Source of the DNA: CAVOBC01 sp963693635
GTDB lineage: Bacteria; Pseudomonadota; Gammaproteobacteria; Pseudomonadales; Azotimanducaceae
DNA length: 12,099 nt
Assembly (NCBI GenBank): GCA_963693635.1
Contig: CAVOBC010000125.1
Location: forward strand, 1-12,099
Direction of reading: 5' to 3'
The position numbers and the translations under genes were made by a program. The notes under the pieces were generated by a model that saw only the letters and a list, made by a program, of their open reading frames with translations, searched no databases and was not told where the DNA came from. This document shows, one piece after another, positions 1 through 6,413 of this stretch (the first letter of the stretch is position 1; every line of letters begins with the position of its first letter).

Positions 1-428
1 GATGCGGCCTTGTCCGCCAGTTCTGCGGGCGTCTTCGCGCCACCCGACCAACCATTGGCATACACGCGAAGTCGGTCACGACATTGCCCCCCGAGCAGCG
101 CATGCACCGGCAGACCCGCGATCTTGCCTGTGATATCCCACATCGCCTGTTCAAGCCCGGAGAGCGCACAAAAGTAATCCATACCGCCACGTCGCGCCGC
201 GTAATCGTCATACGCGGCCTGGGTAAACGCCTTGATGTGCGTGGGGTCACGACCGACCAGGTAGCGGGTCAACTGATCGACGTGCGCGACGATCTGCAGA
301 TCTCGATCTGACTGGGTGTAACACTCGCCCCAACCCTCTATCCCGGAGTCGGTGGTCAGACGCACAAAGCATAGGTTCTTGCCCTGCCCCGGATGAGTGA
401 TGAAGTGCTCTACACGGTCAATTTTCAT
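1..428 (-). CDS. Enolase-superfamily (mandelate racemase / sugar-acid dehydratase-like) protein, N-terminal part
   Basis: This gene runs off the left edge, so only the first 142 codons are visible. The reading begins MKIDRVEHFITH at 428 and is open to the edge. Residues 1-120 match the N-terminal capping domain of mandelate racemase/muconate lactonising enzymes: an early GIEGWGE turn (residues 29-35) and the late helix with LEQAMWDITGK followed by GLPVHALLGG (about 92-114). The family abstracts an alpha proton from carboxylates, and many members dehydrate sugar acids; the metal ligands and catalytic bases lie beyond the window, so the substrate is unknown. The frame stays open upstream of 428 as far as a stop at 522-524, with another ATG at 494. 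I chose 428 because family members start at this point (MKI...). The Shine-Dalgarno match is weak. It lies downstream of a decayed glycosidase gene on the same strand, consistent with a former sugar-use cluster. Confidence 0.85.
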   Translation of the reverse strand, partial: MKIDRVEHFITHPGQGKNLCFVRLTTDSGIEGWGECYTQSDRDLQIVAHVDQLTRYLVGRDPTHIKAFTQAAYDDYAARRGGMDYFCALSGLEQAMWDITGKIAGLPVHALLGGQCRDRLRVYANGWSGGAKTPAELADKAA

Positions 429-759
429 TGCGCGATGTCCAGTAGCATGGACCCGGAGAATATCACCATGATCGGCGGGCACCGCCCGTGCCATCTCATC
501 CGACACCTGCACGCTTCTCGTTTATCGGCGGATCAAGCGCTTCCGTTCGCGTCGATTCAGCGGCCCGACCCGAGGCAAGGCTGAACACTCAATCACAGAA
601 ATACGGGCCTCGCTACCCACCAGCGTCGAGACCTCCTCTTCGCGAGTCCTGAGCAGCGAGGCGACCAATGAGCCGAACGCTACATCCTGAACAGAACACC
701 GAAGACAATGTGGCGGGAACGAGTGCACGAACCTGTGCAGGCATCAGTGCAATCAGGAC
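429..759. other. Intergenic stretch between the GH172 pseudogene and the enolase-family gene
   Basis: About 330 bases without a recognisable gene. On the minus strand one frame is open from 728 to a stop at 522-524, and then open again into the enolase-family start; its conceptual peptide (with SVQVSDEMARAVPADHGD just before the enolase start) has a protein-like composition but no family I recognise. It could be a worn gene fragment like its neighbours or a chance open frame in GC-rich DNA. No promoter, terminator or repeat stands out. Confidence 0.4.
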
Positions 760-1872
760 TCAGATCACCTCCAGATAGTCTCTATCCGGCAATGGCGGAA
801 AGGCTGCCACCGGCAAGGTTTGGTACCAGAAGGCGACTGAAGCGATGTCGTCCTGCAACGGCAGATAACGTCCGTCTTTGTCCGTTCGCCGGCCCAGTGC
901 CTGAATGGTGACTTTGAGATCCTGCTAGAAACGAATCGGATCGGCGATGTGCCAGCGGTACATGCCGAAGCGTTGCTGAGATCGGTACAGTCCATCCGGT
1001 CTCAGCACCTGCGGCAATCCGGCATAGGGCGAATTGAACTCCACATACTCCGGTTGCCGGTCGCCCGTTCCACGCTCCATGCTGCCGGGATCGAAATTGT
1101 AGGCGCCACAAAAGTAATCTTCGGTACCCGTGCCACAAATGGTCGGGAATTCGCCGTCGCCGTCCAGGAAGAACTTGATCTCGCCCCCACCCCACCAACC
1201 GGCGTTGTTCACGCCCCAGGCCATATACGTCCCCACGTATTGGCCGCGCCCCTGCACGCCGTCAAGTATCGTGTAGACATCCTTGTAGGGCAGCGGGTTG
1301 ACGCGGCGAAACTGCGCGTGAAAGTAAGCAACATCGTCAGGGACTTCGGTCAGCGTGTAGTCCACCTGATAGTAAACCGAGATCGTCTCCTCGCTCAGAT
1401 TCTCCATCGTCATCCGCGCCCGTTTTCTGAACGGCATTTCCCAATAACAATTGAATGCACGCCCGGGATTGACGCAAACCGCGAGTGATGTCACTTGTGC
1501 ATAGCGTTCCCACCCGCAGGCGAAGAAGTCCCCTGCGGGCATTCGATAGACGGTTGTGGATCGTCGTCCCAATACAGCCGCAGAATCGTGTGGCGCCACT
1601 TCCCGCGGGCGAGGGTCATCCAGATGTGCGCAATGGCGCCGCTGCCTTCGATGTCGGCCAGGGTGAAGGTATTCCCTGGTTCGATGAGCACGTACGGCGA
1701 GACCTTCCAGCCCTGCCCCAGCCCCCTCGCGGCACCGGCCGCCCGCCCGTCTGTCGACTGACCGCCCGCGCCCTGGTCGCCGCTGAAGTTCTCCAAGCTA
1801 ATCGATCACGTTTGCGCGTCCGACAGCCGCGCCAGATTCCCCAAGGTGCATACCCAATCCCGAGAACGCCAT
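760..1872 (-). pseudogene. GH172 (DUF2961) glycoside hydrolase pseudogene
   Basis: Joined conceptually, the pieces give a full-length protein of about 370 residues, the usual family size. Segments in order: start MAFSGLGMHLG at 1872 (GGGGAG four bases upstream), NLARLSDAQT, SISLENFSGD, LADIEGSGAIAHIWMT, YWDDDPQPSIECP, GDFFACGWERYAQV, FNCYWEMPFRKRARMT, GQYVGTYMAWGVNN, GTGTEDYF (about 1134-1111), LYRSQQRFGMYRWH, then QDLKVTIQALG and YLPLQDDIASVAFWYQTLP, ending DYLEVI at a TGA at 762-760. GH172 enzymes cleave furanose glycosides, including alpha-D-fructofuranosides and arabinofuranosides. Four lesions are visible: an extra G in the run at 1842-1839; TGA at 1808-1806 where Arg is expected; a one-base loss near 1536-1533 that restores the first frame; and TAG at 927-925 replacing Glu in DPIRF-E-QDL. 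Family identity is secure. Sequencing error is unlikely to explain two separate stops. Confidence 0.9.
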
Positions 1873-2163
1873 TCGTCTCCCCTCATTCGCCATTGCGGTT
1901 GGTTCGGTAACGCTAATCTGCGCTCATGCTAACGGTCGGTTGCCCGGGGCACCAGACGACCTGCGGTAAGGGTGTTTTATTGTCAGCGCCACCGCCATGC
2001 TGTCTTCGGGCAATGCCAACGCCGCCAACGGGTGGCTGCCCGCCCTGCACGGCAGCCACAAGCCTGGACCCTCGAACGAACGGCCGGCCGCACCGACGGT
2101 CCACCACTGTCGTTAGTTCGCGTCAACCAGGGACTTGAGATCCGCACTCTCGTGCTTGCTCAC
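1873..2163. other. Intergenic stretch, no gene recognised
   Basis: This stretch separates the GH172 pseudogene from the OsmC-like gene, both on the minus strand. Open frames on both strands have no family signature and low-complexity Gly/Pro/Arg-rich translations typical of GC-rich shadows. The only functional element I can support is the purine-rich ribosome-binding site adjoining 1872. Confidence 0.5.
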
Positions 2164-2664
2164 TCAACTATCGATAACCTCACCATTCAACACGGTCGAA
2201 TTTCGCACCTCGTGCGGCTCTCGAATCGCGTCCATCAGAAAACACATGCGTTCTGCAGTGGCCACGAGTTTGGCGATGACGTCGGGCGCTGCGGGCGAAT
2301 CAATGTGAAGTGACGTTTCAACATCGATCAATCGGCTGCTTATCGTGTCTGCGCCAATCGATCCTGTCTGTTCGAAGCGGGGCGTGACCGTCATCGACAC
2401 GTCTTGGAGTTCTATCTTTCTTGCTTCGCTCGACCGAGCGAGTTGGGTCAGCATTCAGAATGCGACCGCTGACGCAAAGTAGGCTAATGGCGGCGGCGCT
2501 GCGTTGTCGCCGCCCATGCTCTTGCCTTCGTCACAGATGATCTCGAATTGGTCGAACCGGGCCTTCTTCGTCTGCCGCTCGCCTTTGATAGTGCGCACTT
2601 CGAAGGACAACTGAAAGCCGCCATCGACGGGACTCACGTTAAAAGGGGATTCATTCTCGTTCAT
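2164..2664 (-). CDS. OsmC-family selenoprotein (Sec70), peroxiredoxin-like
   Basis: Read through a single in-frame TGA at 2457-2455, this gene encodes 166 residues. OsmC/Ohr proteins are small cytoplasmic thiol peroxidases that reduce organic hydroperoxides with two conserved cysteines. The beta-rich N-terminus runs to about residue 48; the conserved GGDNAAPPPLAYFASAVAF segment (about 51-69) leads into the first catalytic position, where family members have Cys and this gene has TGA (codon 70). The long helix continues with MLTQLAR, and the second conserved Cys is intact at residue 141 (ERMCFLMDAI). No other stop or frameshift is present. A hairpin with a GGUC loop begins 13 bases after the TGA. 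I start at 2664 (MNENESPF); the 24 codons of open frame upstream look unlike the family. Alternatives are a nonsense mutation, as in neighbouring pseudogenes, or two separate ORFs, since ATG directly follows TGA. To my recollection, Sec-containing OsmC-like proteins are known from marine metagenomes. Confidence 0.75.
2426..2441 (-). promoter_or_regulatory. Predicted bacterial SECIS hairpin of the OsmC-like gene
   Basis: On the minus strand, UCGCUC (2441-2436) pairs perfectly with GAGCGA (2431-2426) around the four-base loop GGUC (2435-2432). The loop begins 19 bases after the UGA at 2457-2455. The E. coli fdhF SECIS also presents GGUC at its apex, 18 bases after its UGA, with the loop G and U contacted by SelB. 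A bulged U like that of fdhF is not obvious; a C/G pair with a bulged A could extend the stem. The hairpin lies within coding sequence, as bacterial SECIS elements do. Confidence 0.65.
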
Positions 2665-2960
2665 CGCTGTGTCTCGCTTTGATTGCTGGTTTGAACGCCA
2701 TCTTAGGCCAGTTGAAACGCGATTGACCATTCGCACTCGTCAGGCGTGCAATGGTTTCAGCCGGGGTCCACCACCGAAAACTGCGGCTCGGGCCCGGCGA
2801 TTCGCGCCGGGGCATTCAAGGGATTGCGGGAATCCCCTAGAGTTACTCGCCGCCACTGTCGGCTTAATGTAAGGAAGACTTCACGTTCGCTTCACAAGAC
2901 GTGAATTATCCAACGCGCCGCAACATGGCGGCCGGAAAAACAGACCCCGTGGAGGGCACC
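2665..2960. other. Divergent intergenic region upstream of the OsmC-like gene
   Basis: This holds the upstream region of the minus-strand OsmC-like gene, whose ribosome-binding site is poor (GCGAGA about 8-13 bases before the ATG). I see no convincing sigma-70 promoter on either strand. A small hairpin (GGGATT 2820-2825, AATCCC 2831-2836, five-base loop) is present without a T tract. Open frames here have no family signature. Confidence 0.4.
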
Positions 2961-3092
2961 ATGCAGTTACAGATTCCGAGTATCGGCACAAGAAACAACG
3001 TCATCACCTGCAGCGACTGCAGCCTGCACTCGCTATCTCTGCCTCATAGCGCGACCCTCTCAATCACCTTTTTATTGTTAGCGTCGCGATAG
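2961..3092 (+). pseudogene. Possible N-terminal remnant of an FNR/CRP-type regulator
   Basis: A well-placed ribosome-binding site (GGAGG at 2951-2955) precedes an ATG at 2961 that opens a 43-codon frame ending at TAG 3090-3092. Residues 17-28 read CSDCSLHSLSLP. FNR-type oxygen sensors carry an N-terminal Cys-X2-Cys-X5-Cys cluster of the form C-x-D-C-S-L-x-x-L-C-L-P that helps bind a [4Fe-4S] cluster. Here the third Cys position is Ser (TCT at 3036-3038, one base from TGT), and after LP the similarity ends, with no cNMP-binding or HTH domain following in any frame. A truncated, decayed regulator is the reading I favour, but about a dozen matching residues is thin evidence and a short unrelated peptide is possible. 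Confidence 0.35.
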
Positions 3093-3172
3093 AGGCGTAG
3101 AAATGAGCGGCACCGGAAAGTGCGGACGTCCCACATTACGCGACACGATCAACCTTCAAACGGGAGCCATCT

Positions 3173-3988
3173 ATGCCTGACTATCAACATCTGCTCTATG
3201 ACGTTGCCGACCGCGTCTGCACGATTACCTTCAATCGTCCCGACAAGCGCAATGCGCTCAACACGCTGCTACTCGAAGAACTGGACGACGCCCTGAACAT
3301 CGCCGAGGCAGATGACGAGGTGCGGGTTCTGCTGTTCAAAGGCTCCGGGACCGCTTTCAGTGCCGGATACGACTTGAAAGACAATCCGTATACCGTGCCG
3401 CCGGAGGGACAGGAGAAGTGGCGACTGAATGACTCGGCACCGGCACTGCGCAAGATCAGCGACCGTTATCTGCGGCTCTGGTACTACCCCAAGCCGACCG
3501 TTGCGCAGGTACAGGGCTCAGCAATTGCGACCGGCTGCTACTTCCAAATGCTGTGCGACATCTCCTTCGCCGCCAACACGGCAACCTTCGGACACCAGGC
3601 GCAACGCGTGGGCGGCGTCACCAGCCTGCCACTGTGGGTGTGGATGCTGGGCATGCGGCAAGCCAAGTATTTGCTCATGACGGGGCGCTTGATCACCGCG
3701 AACGAGGCCCAGAAAATCGGACTCATCACACGCGTCTTTGAGCCCGATGACCTCGAAGGTGAAGTGAACAGGCTTTGCGCGGATCTCGCCCAACAGAACC
3801 CGACGGGGGCGCGATGGCTGAAGGAAGCGATCAATGCGGACTACGACATGATGGGCCTGCGGGCCGCGTTCCCGATGCACCACTCCATGAATGCAGCCAT
3901 GCGGATGACCGAAGCGGAGCCTGGCGCCCTGTCCCTGACTGACATCGTGTTTGGCGGCAACCGACAGGACACGCCGGAAGAGACCTGA
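3173..3988 (+). CDS. Crotonase-family (enoyl-CoA hydratase/isomerase-like) protein
   Basis: A 271-residue protein of normal crotonase length, with a GGGAG ribosome-binding site six bases before the ATG. Members bind acyl-CoA thioesters and stabilise an enolate in an oxyanion hole made by two backbone amides. The first site is in AFSAGYDLKD (residues 61-70) and the second in SAIATGCYF (116-124, Gly121). Classical hydratases have two catalytic Glu twenty residues apart (Glu144 and Glu164 in the rat enzyme). By position these are Tyr123 (GCY where GCE is usual) and Ala143 (FGHQA where FGQPE is usual). Simple 2-enoyl-CoA hydration is therefore unlikely; an isomerase, hydrolase, decarboxylase or other crotonase activity fits better. 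It is the first gene of a same-strand set with the GrdB-like selenoprotein and CoA-transferase, so the CoA ester may be made by that transferase. The substrate is unknown. Confidence 0.9.
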   Translation: MPDYQHLLYDVADRVCTITFNRPDKRNALNTLLLEELDDALNIAEADDEVRVLLFKGSGTAFSAGYDLKDNPYTVPPEGQEKWRLNDSAPALRKISDRYLRLWYYPKPTVAQVQGSAIATGCYFQMLCDISFAANTATFGHQAQRVGGVTSLPLWVWMLGMRQAKYLLMTGRLITANEAQKIGLITRVFEPDDLEGEVNRLCADLAQQNPTGARWLKEAINADYDMMGLRAAFPMHHSMNAAMRMTEAEPGALSLTDIVFGGNRQDTPEET

Positions 3989-4015
3989 GTCGCCGTATCG
4001 ACAAAGCTGTCCAGC

Positions 4016-4045
4016 CATGGGCGCGCCTCATCGCGCGCGCCCATG
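4016..4045 (+). repeat. Perfect 11-bp inverted repeat between crotonase and GrdB-like genes
   Basis: CATGGGCGCGC at 4016-4026 is the exact reverse complement of GCGCGCCCATG at 4035-4045, with an eight-base loop. It starts 27 bases after the crotonase stop. There is no T tract, so a standard intrinsic terminator is not supported; it could attenuate transcription or protect the 3' end of the upstream mRNA, lowering selenoprotein expression relative to the crotonase. Confidence 0.6.
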
Positions 4046-4179
4046 CGCGGGTGCCATCCACCACGCCTTCCCGCACCCCTTCCTCCACCAATAGCCCTAT
4101 ACTCGTAGCCCATCGACCCGACAATCGACCTGGTCCACCTGTCGGGCTCCAACACACCAACGGAACCACAGGAGCACCC

Positions 4180-5133
4180 ATGTCAGCCGCTGACTCGCTC
4201 GAATTTACACCCGGCTACGACATGCCCGTGCCGTACATGAAACGGCTCACCGATTACTATTTGGCTCTTGGCTACGGCAACCCCTACCGTTGGGCGCACT
4301 TTGCGGACGTGCCGTTTACCCCGGTCACAAAGCCGCTCGCCGAGTCACGCGTGGCACTGGTCACGACTGCAGCGCCGCACAAAGAGGGCGCAGGCGATCA
4401 GGGGCCCGGCGCGCCCTACAATGCCGCGGCCAAATTCTACGAAGTCTACGTCGACTCCAGTGACAGCCATGCGTTTCGCGGCGTCTCCCACGTGGGTATC
4501 GATCGCAAATACACCACCGCCGAGGATGTAAACAGCTTCTTTCCGCTGCGCGCGATGAGGGAAGCGGCGGCATCCGGTCGCATCGGCAAACTCGCTCCCC
4601 GTTTTTGCGGGACGCCGACCAATCGCAGCCAGGTGACAACGATCGACCAGGACTGCCGGGACATCTATGCAATCCTGCAGGAAGACGAGGTCGACCTTGC
4701 GATTCTCGTCGCCAATTGACCGGTTTGCCATCAGACCGTGAGTCTGACGGCCCGATACCTCGAAGCGCGCGGCATCCCCTCCGTCGTAATGGGTTCAGCC
4801 AAAGACATCGTCGAGCACTGCGGCGTACCACGATTCGTCTTCAGCGACTTTCCGCTCGGCAACTCTGCCGGCAAACCCAACGACACAGCTTCGCAAAGTG
4901 ACACGCTGGAACTCGCATTCAGAGTGCTGGAAACGGCGCCGGCGGCACGCACCACCGTGCAGTCCCCGGAACATTGGTCAGTTGATGCATCGTGGAAAGA
5001 AGACTTCCAGAATGTCGACAAGATGTCAGAGGACGAACTCGCACGCCGTCGTGCGGACTTTGACGAGATCAAGGCAGTCGGGCAGCGGGTACGCGACGAC
5101 GCGCACCCGGACCGGCGAGACGGCACCAGCTAG
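4180..5133 (+). CDS. GrdB-like selenoprotein (glycine/sarcosine/betaine reductase selenoprotein B family), Sec180
   Basis: Read through one in-frame TGA at 4717-4719, the gene encodes 317 residues. The start at 4180 has GGAG six bases upstream, unlike an earlier in-frame ATG at 4051. The N-terminal half includes a region resembling the family's subunit-alpha part (SRVALVTTAAPHKEG, 56-70; HVGIDRKY, 104-111). After VDLAILVAN the TGA is followed by PVCHQTVSLTARYLEARGIP, giving a U-P-V-C redox pair (Sec180, Cys183); homologues with Cys read C-P-V-C. Clostridial GrdB uses Sec to cleave the C-N bond of an amine substrate reductively and transfers a carboxymethyl group to GrdA. Proteobacterial relatives are shorter and their reaction is not established; no grdA, grdC or grdD homologue is visible. 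It sits between the crotonase gene (191-base gap) and the CoA-transferase gene (64-base gap), suggesting a shared catabolic route. A SECIS-like hairpin follows the TGA. A nonsense mutation is possible but less likely. Confidence 0.85.
4727..4751 (+). promoter_or_regulatory. Predicted bacterial SECIS hairpin of the GrdB-like gene
   Basis: UCAGAC (4731-4736) pairs with GUCUGA (4742-4747) around the five-base loop CGUGA, which contains the GU required in bacterial SECIS loops. After one A/C mismatch the stem continues with GCC (4727-4729) paired to GGC (4749-4751), giving nine base pairs in all. The loop opens 17 bases after the UGA, close to the 18 of E. coli fdhF. It lies entirely in coding sequence. 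Confidence 0.75.
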
Positions 5134-5180
5134 CAGAAATAGTTAGCAGAAAACACCTAACAGTAAACAGTTAGCAGTAA
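5131..5180 (+). repeat. AT-rich imperfect tandem repeat, about 3.7 copies of a 13-14 base unit
   Basis: Units begin at 5131 (TAGCAGAAATAGT), 5144 (TAGCAGAAAACACC), 5158 (TAACAGTAAACAGT) and 5172 (TAGCAGTAA). The first unit contains the TAG stop of the GrdB-like gene and the last ends just before the CoA-transferase ribosome-binding site, so the array fills the spacer. It is much richer in A than the rest of the window. It may be a protein-binding array, a translational enhancer, or slippage-derived filler; several in-frame stops ensure termination. Confidence 0.75.
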
Positions 5181-5197
5181 CCGCGGAGGATTCCCTT

Positions 5198-6391
5198 GTG
5201 ACCAGACCCTTCGAAGGCGTGAAGATTCTCGACTTCACCCAGGTGTTTGCGGGACCGCTCGCAAGCTATCAGTTGTCCGTCCTCGGCGCTGACGTCATCA
5301 AGGTCGAGCGCCCGGGTGGCGAAGACATGCGCGGCACGCCGCGAGGCAAGGACGAGCCGCCTCGCAGCGCAAACCCCGGATGGATCGCGATCAATGCCAA
5401 CAAGCGCAACATCGCGCTCGATCTCAAGCACCCCAGGTCCGCCGACGTGATCAAGCGCGTGGTGCGCGACGTGGACGTGGTGATGGAGAACTTCCGCCCC
5501 GGCGTCATGGACCGTCTCGGCATCGGCTACGATGCGCTCAGCGCTGAAAACCCACAGCTCATCTACTGCTGCGTATCCGGCTTCGGCCGCGAAGGACCGC
5601 TCCGGGGCGAGCCATCCTACGACGGCAAGATTCAGGCACTGTCCGGCATCATGTCCGTGACCGGACACGCAGACGCCGGACCCCTGCGCGCGGGCTTCGC
5701 CGTTTGCGATGCGACCGCGGGCATGACTGCCGCTTTCGGCGTCGCCTCTGCCCTGTTCCAACGGACCCATACCGGCAAGGGCCAGCTTGTCGATGTGGCG
5801 ATGTTCGACTCTGCGCTCGTCATGCAGGCGCCCGGTGTCGCGGACTACACCATCGCCAACCGCGAGCACCCGCCCTATGGCAACCGTGCCATCAGCGGTC
5901 GTCCCACCGCGGATCTGTTTCCGGTCAAGGACGGCCATATCCTGCTCGCCGTCAACAACGAAAAACAGTTCGAGTGCCTGATGCGCACGATCGACCGGGC
6001 GGACGCTCTGGATGATCCGCGCTTTACCGACTGGTCAGGTCGGTTGCAGAACGAAGCTGCGCTCCAGAAGATTATTGTGGACGTATTCGCATCCGCAGAC
6101 GCACCGACCTGGGAAGCGCGACTCGTCGCCGGCGGCGTTCCCTGCGCTCAGATCAACACCGTTGGACAAGCGGTAAACCACCAGCAACTAGATCATCGGG
6201 AGTTCCTGCAGGAAGTCCCGGGCCCGGACGGCCCCATCCGCATCGGCACCACCGGCTTTCAGCTTGAACACGGCAACGCGCGCCTCGAACGCGGCTTTGC
6301 CGAGGTCGGAGAACACGGCGTGGCAGTGCTGGAGGAAGCAGGCTTCAGTGCCGAGGAGATAGCAGGGTTGCAGAGTGCAGGCGTGATCTGA
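5198..6391 (+). CDS. CaiB/BaiF family (class III) CoA-transferase
   Basis: A 397-residue protein, the usual length for class III CoA-transferases, starting at GTG 5198 with a strong GGAGGA seven bases upstream. These cytoplasmic enzymes move CoA between a donor thioester and a carboxylate through aspartyl-CoA and anhydride intermediates. The N-terminal signature FEGVKILDFTQVFAGP (5-20) and LGADVIKVERPGGEDMRG (29-46) is intact. The catalytic Asp (Asp169 of formyl-CoA transferase) is Asp171 in GFAVCDATAGM, and the C-terminal PFAM-typical parts (GRPTADLFPVKDGHILLA; GVPCAQINTVGQ) are present. It is the last gene of the plus-strand set after the GrdB-like selenoprotein and ends 22 bases before the converging aminotransferase gene. 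It could activate the pathway substrate for the crotonase; donor and acceptor cannot be named from sequence. Confidence 0.93.
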   Translation: MTRPFEGVKILDFTQVFAGPLASYQLSVLGADVIKVERPGGEDMRGTPRGKDEPPRSANPGWIAINANKRNIALDLKHPRSADVIKRVVRDVDVVMENFRPGVMDRLGIGYDALSAENPQLIYCCVSGFGREGPLRGEPSYDGKIQALSGIMSVTGHADAGPLRAGFAVCDATAGMTAAFGVASALFQRTHTGKGQLVDVAMFDSALVMQAPGVADYTIANREHPPYGNRAISGRPTADLFPVKDGHILLAVNNEKQFECLMRTIDRADALDDPRFTDWSGRLQNEAALQKIIVDVFASADAPTWEARLVAGGVPCAQINTVGQAVNHQQLDHREFLQEVPGPDGPIRIGTTGFQLEHGNARLERGFAEVGEHGVAVLEEAGFSAEEIAGLQSAGVI

Positions 6392-6413
6392 ACCGCGGGT
6401 ACCCGTCGAATCT

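Noticed and set aside
2820..2836. Small hairpin GGGATT/AATCCC upstream of the FNR-like remnant
   Set aside because: Six pairs with a five-base loop and no T tract or gene-end context is not enough to assign a function.
4098..4103. TATACT resembling a -10 box upstream of the GrdB-like gene
   Set aside because: No -35-like sequence lies at 16-18 bases upstream, so I do not call a promoter.
4051..4179. Upstream ATG as the start of the GrdB-like protein
   Set aside because: The extra segment is Ser/Thr/Pro-rich and unlike the family, whereas ATG 4180 has a GGAG ribosome-binding site at proper spacing.
5171..5938. 255-codon minus-strand open frame antisense to the CoA-transferase gene
   Set aside because: It is the mirror frame of a well-conserved gene with no family signature, typical of GC-rich coding sequence.
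6396..6405. Ten-base perfect palindrome CGGGTACCCG between the convergent CoA-transferase and aminotransferase genes
   Set aside because: It has no loop or T tract, so it cannot form a standard terminator hairpin; a palindrome this short is expected by chance in GC-rich DNA.
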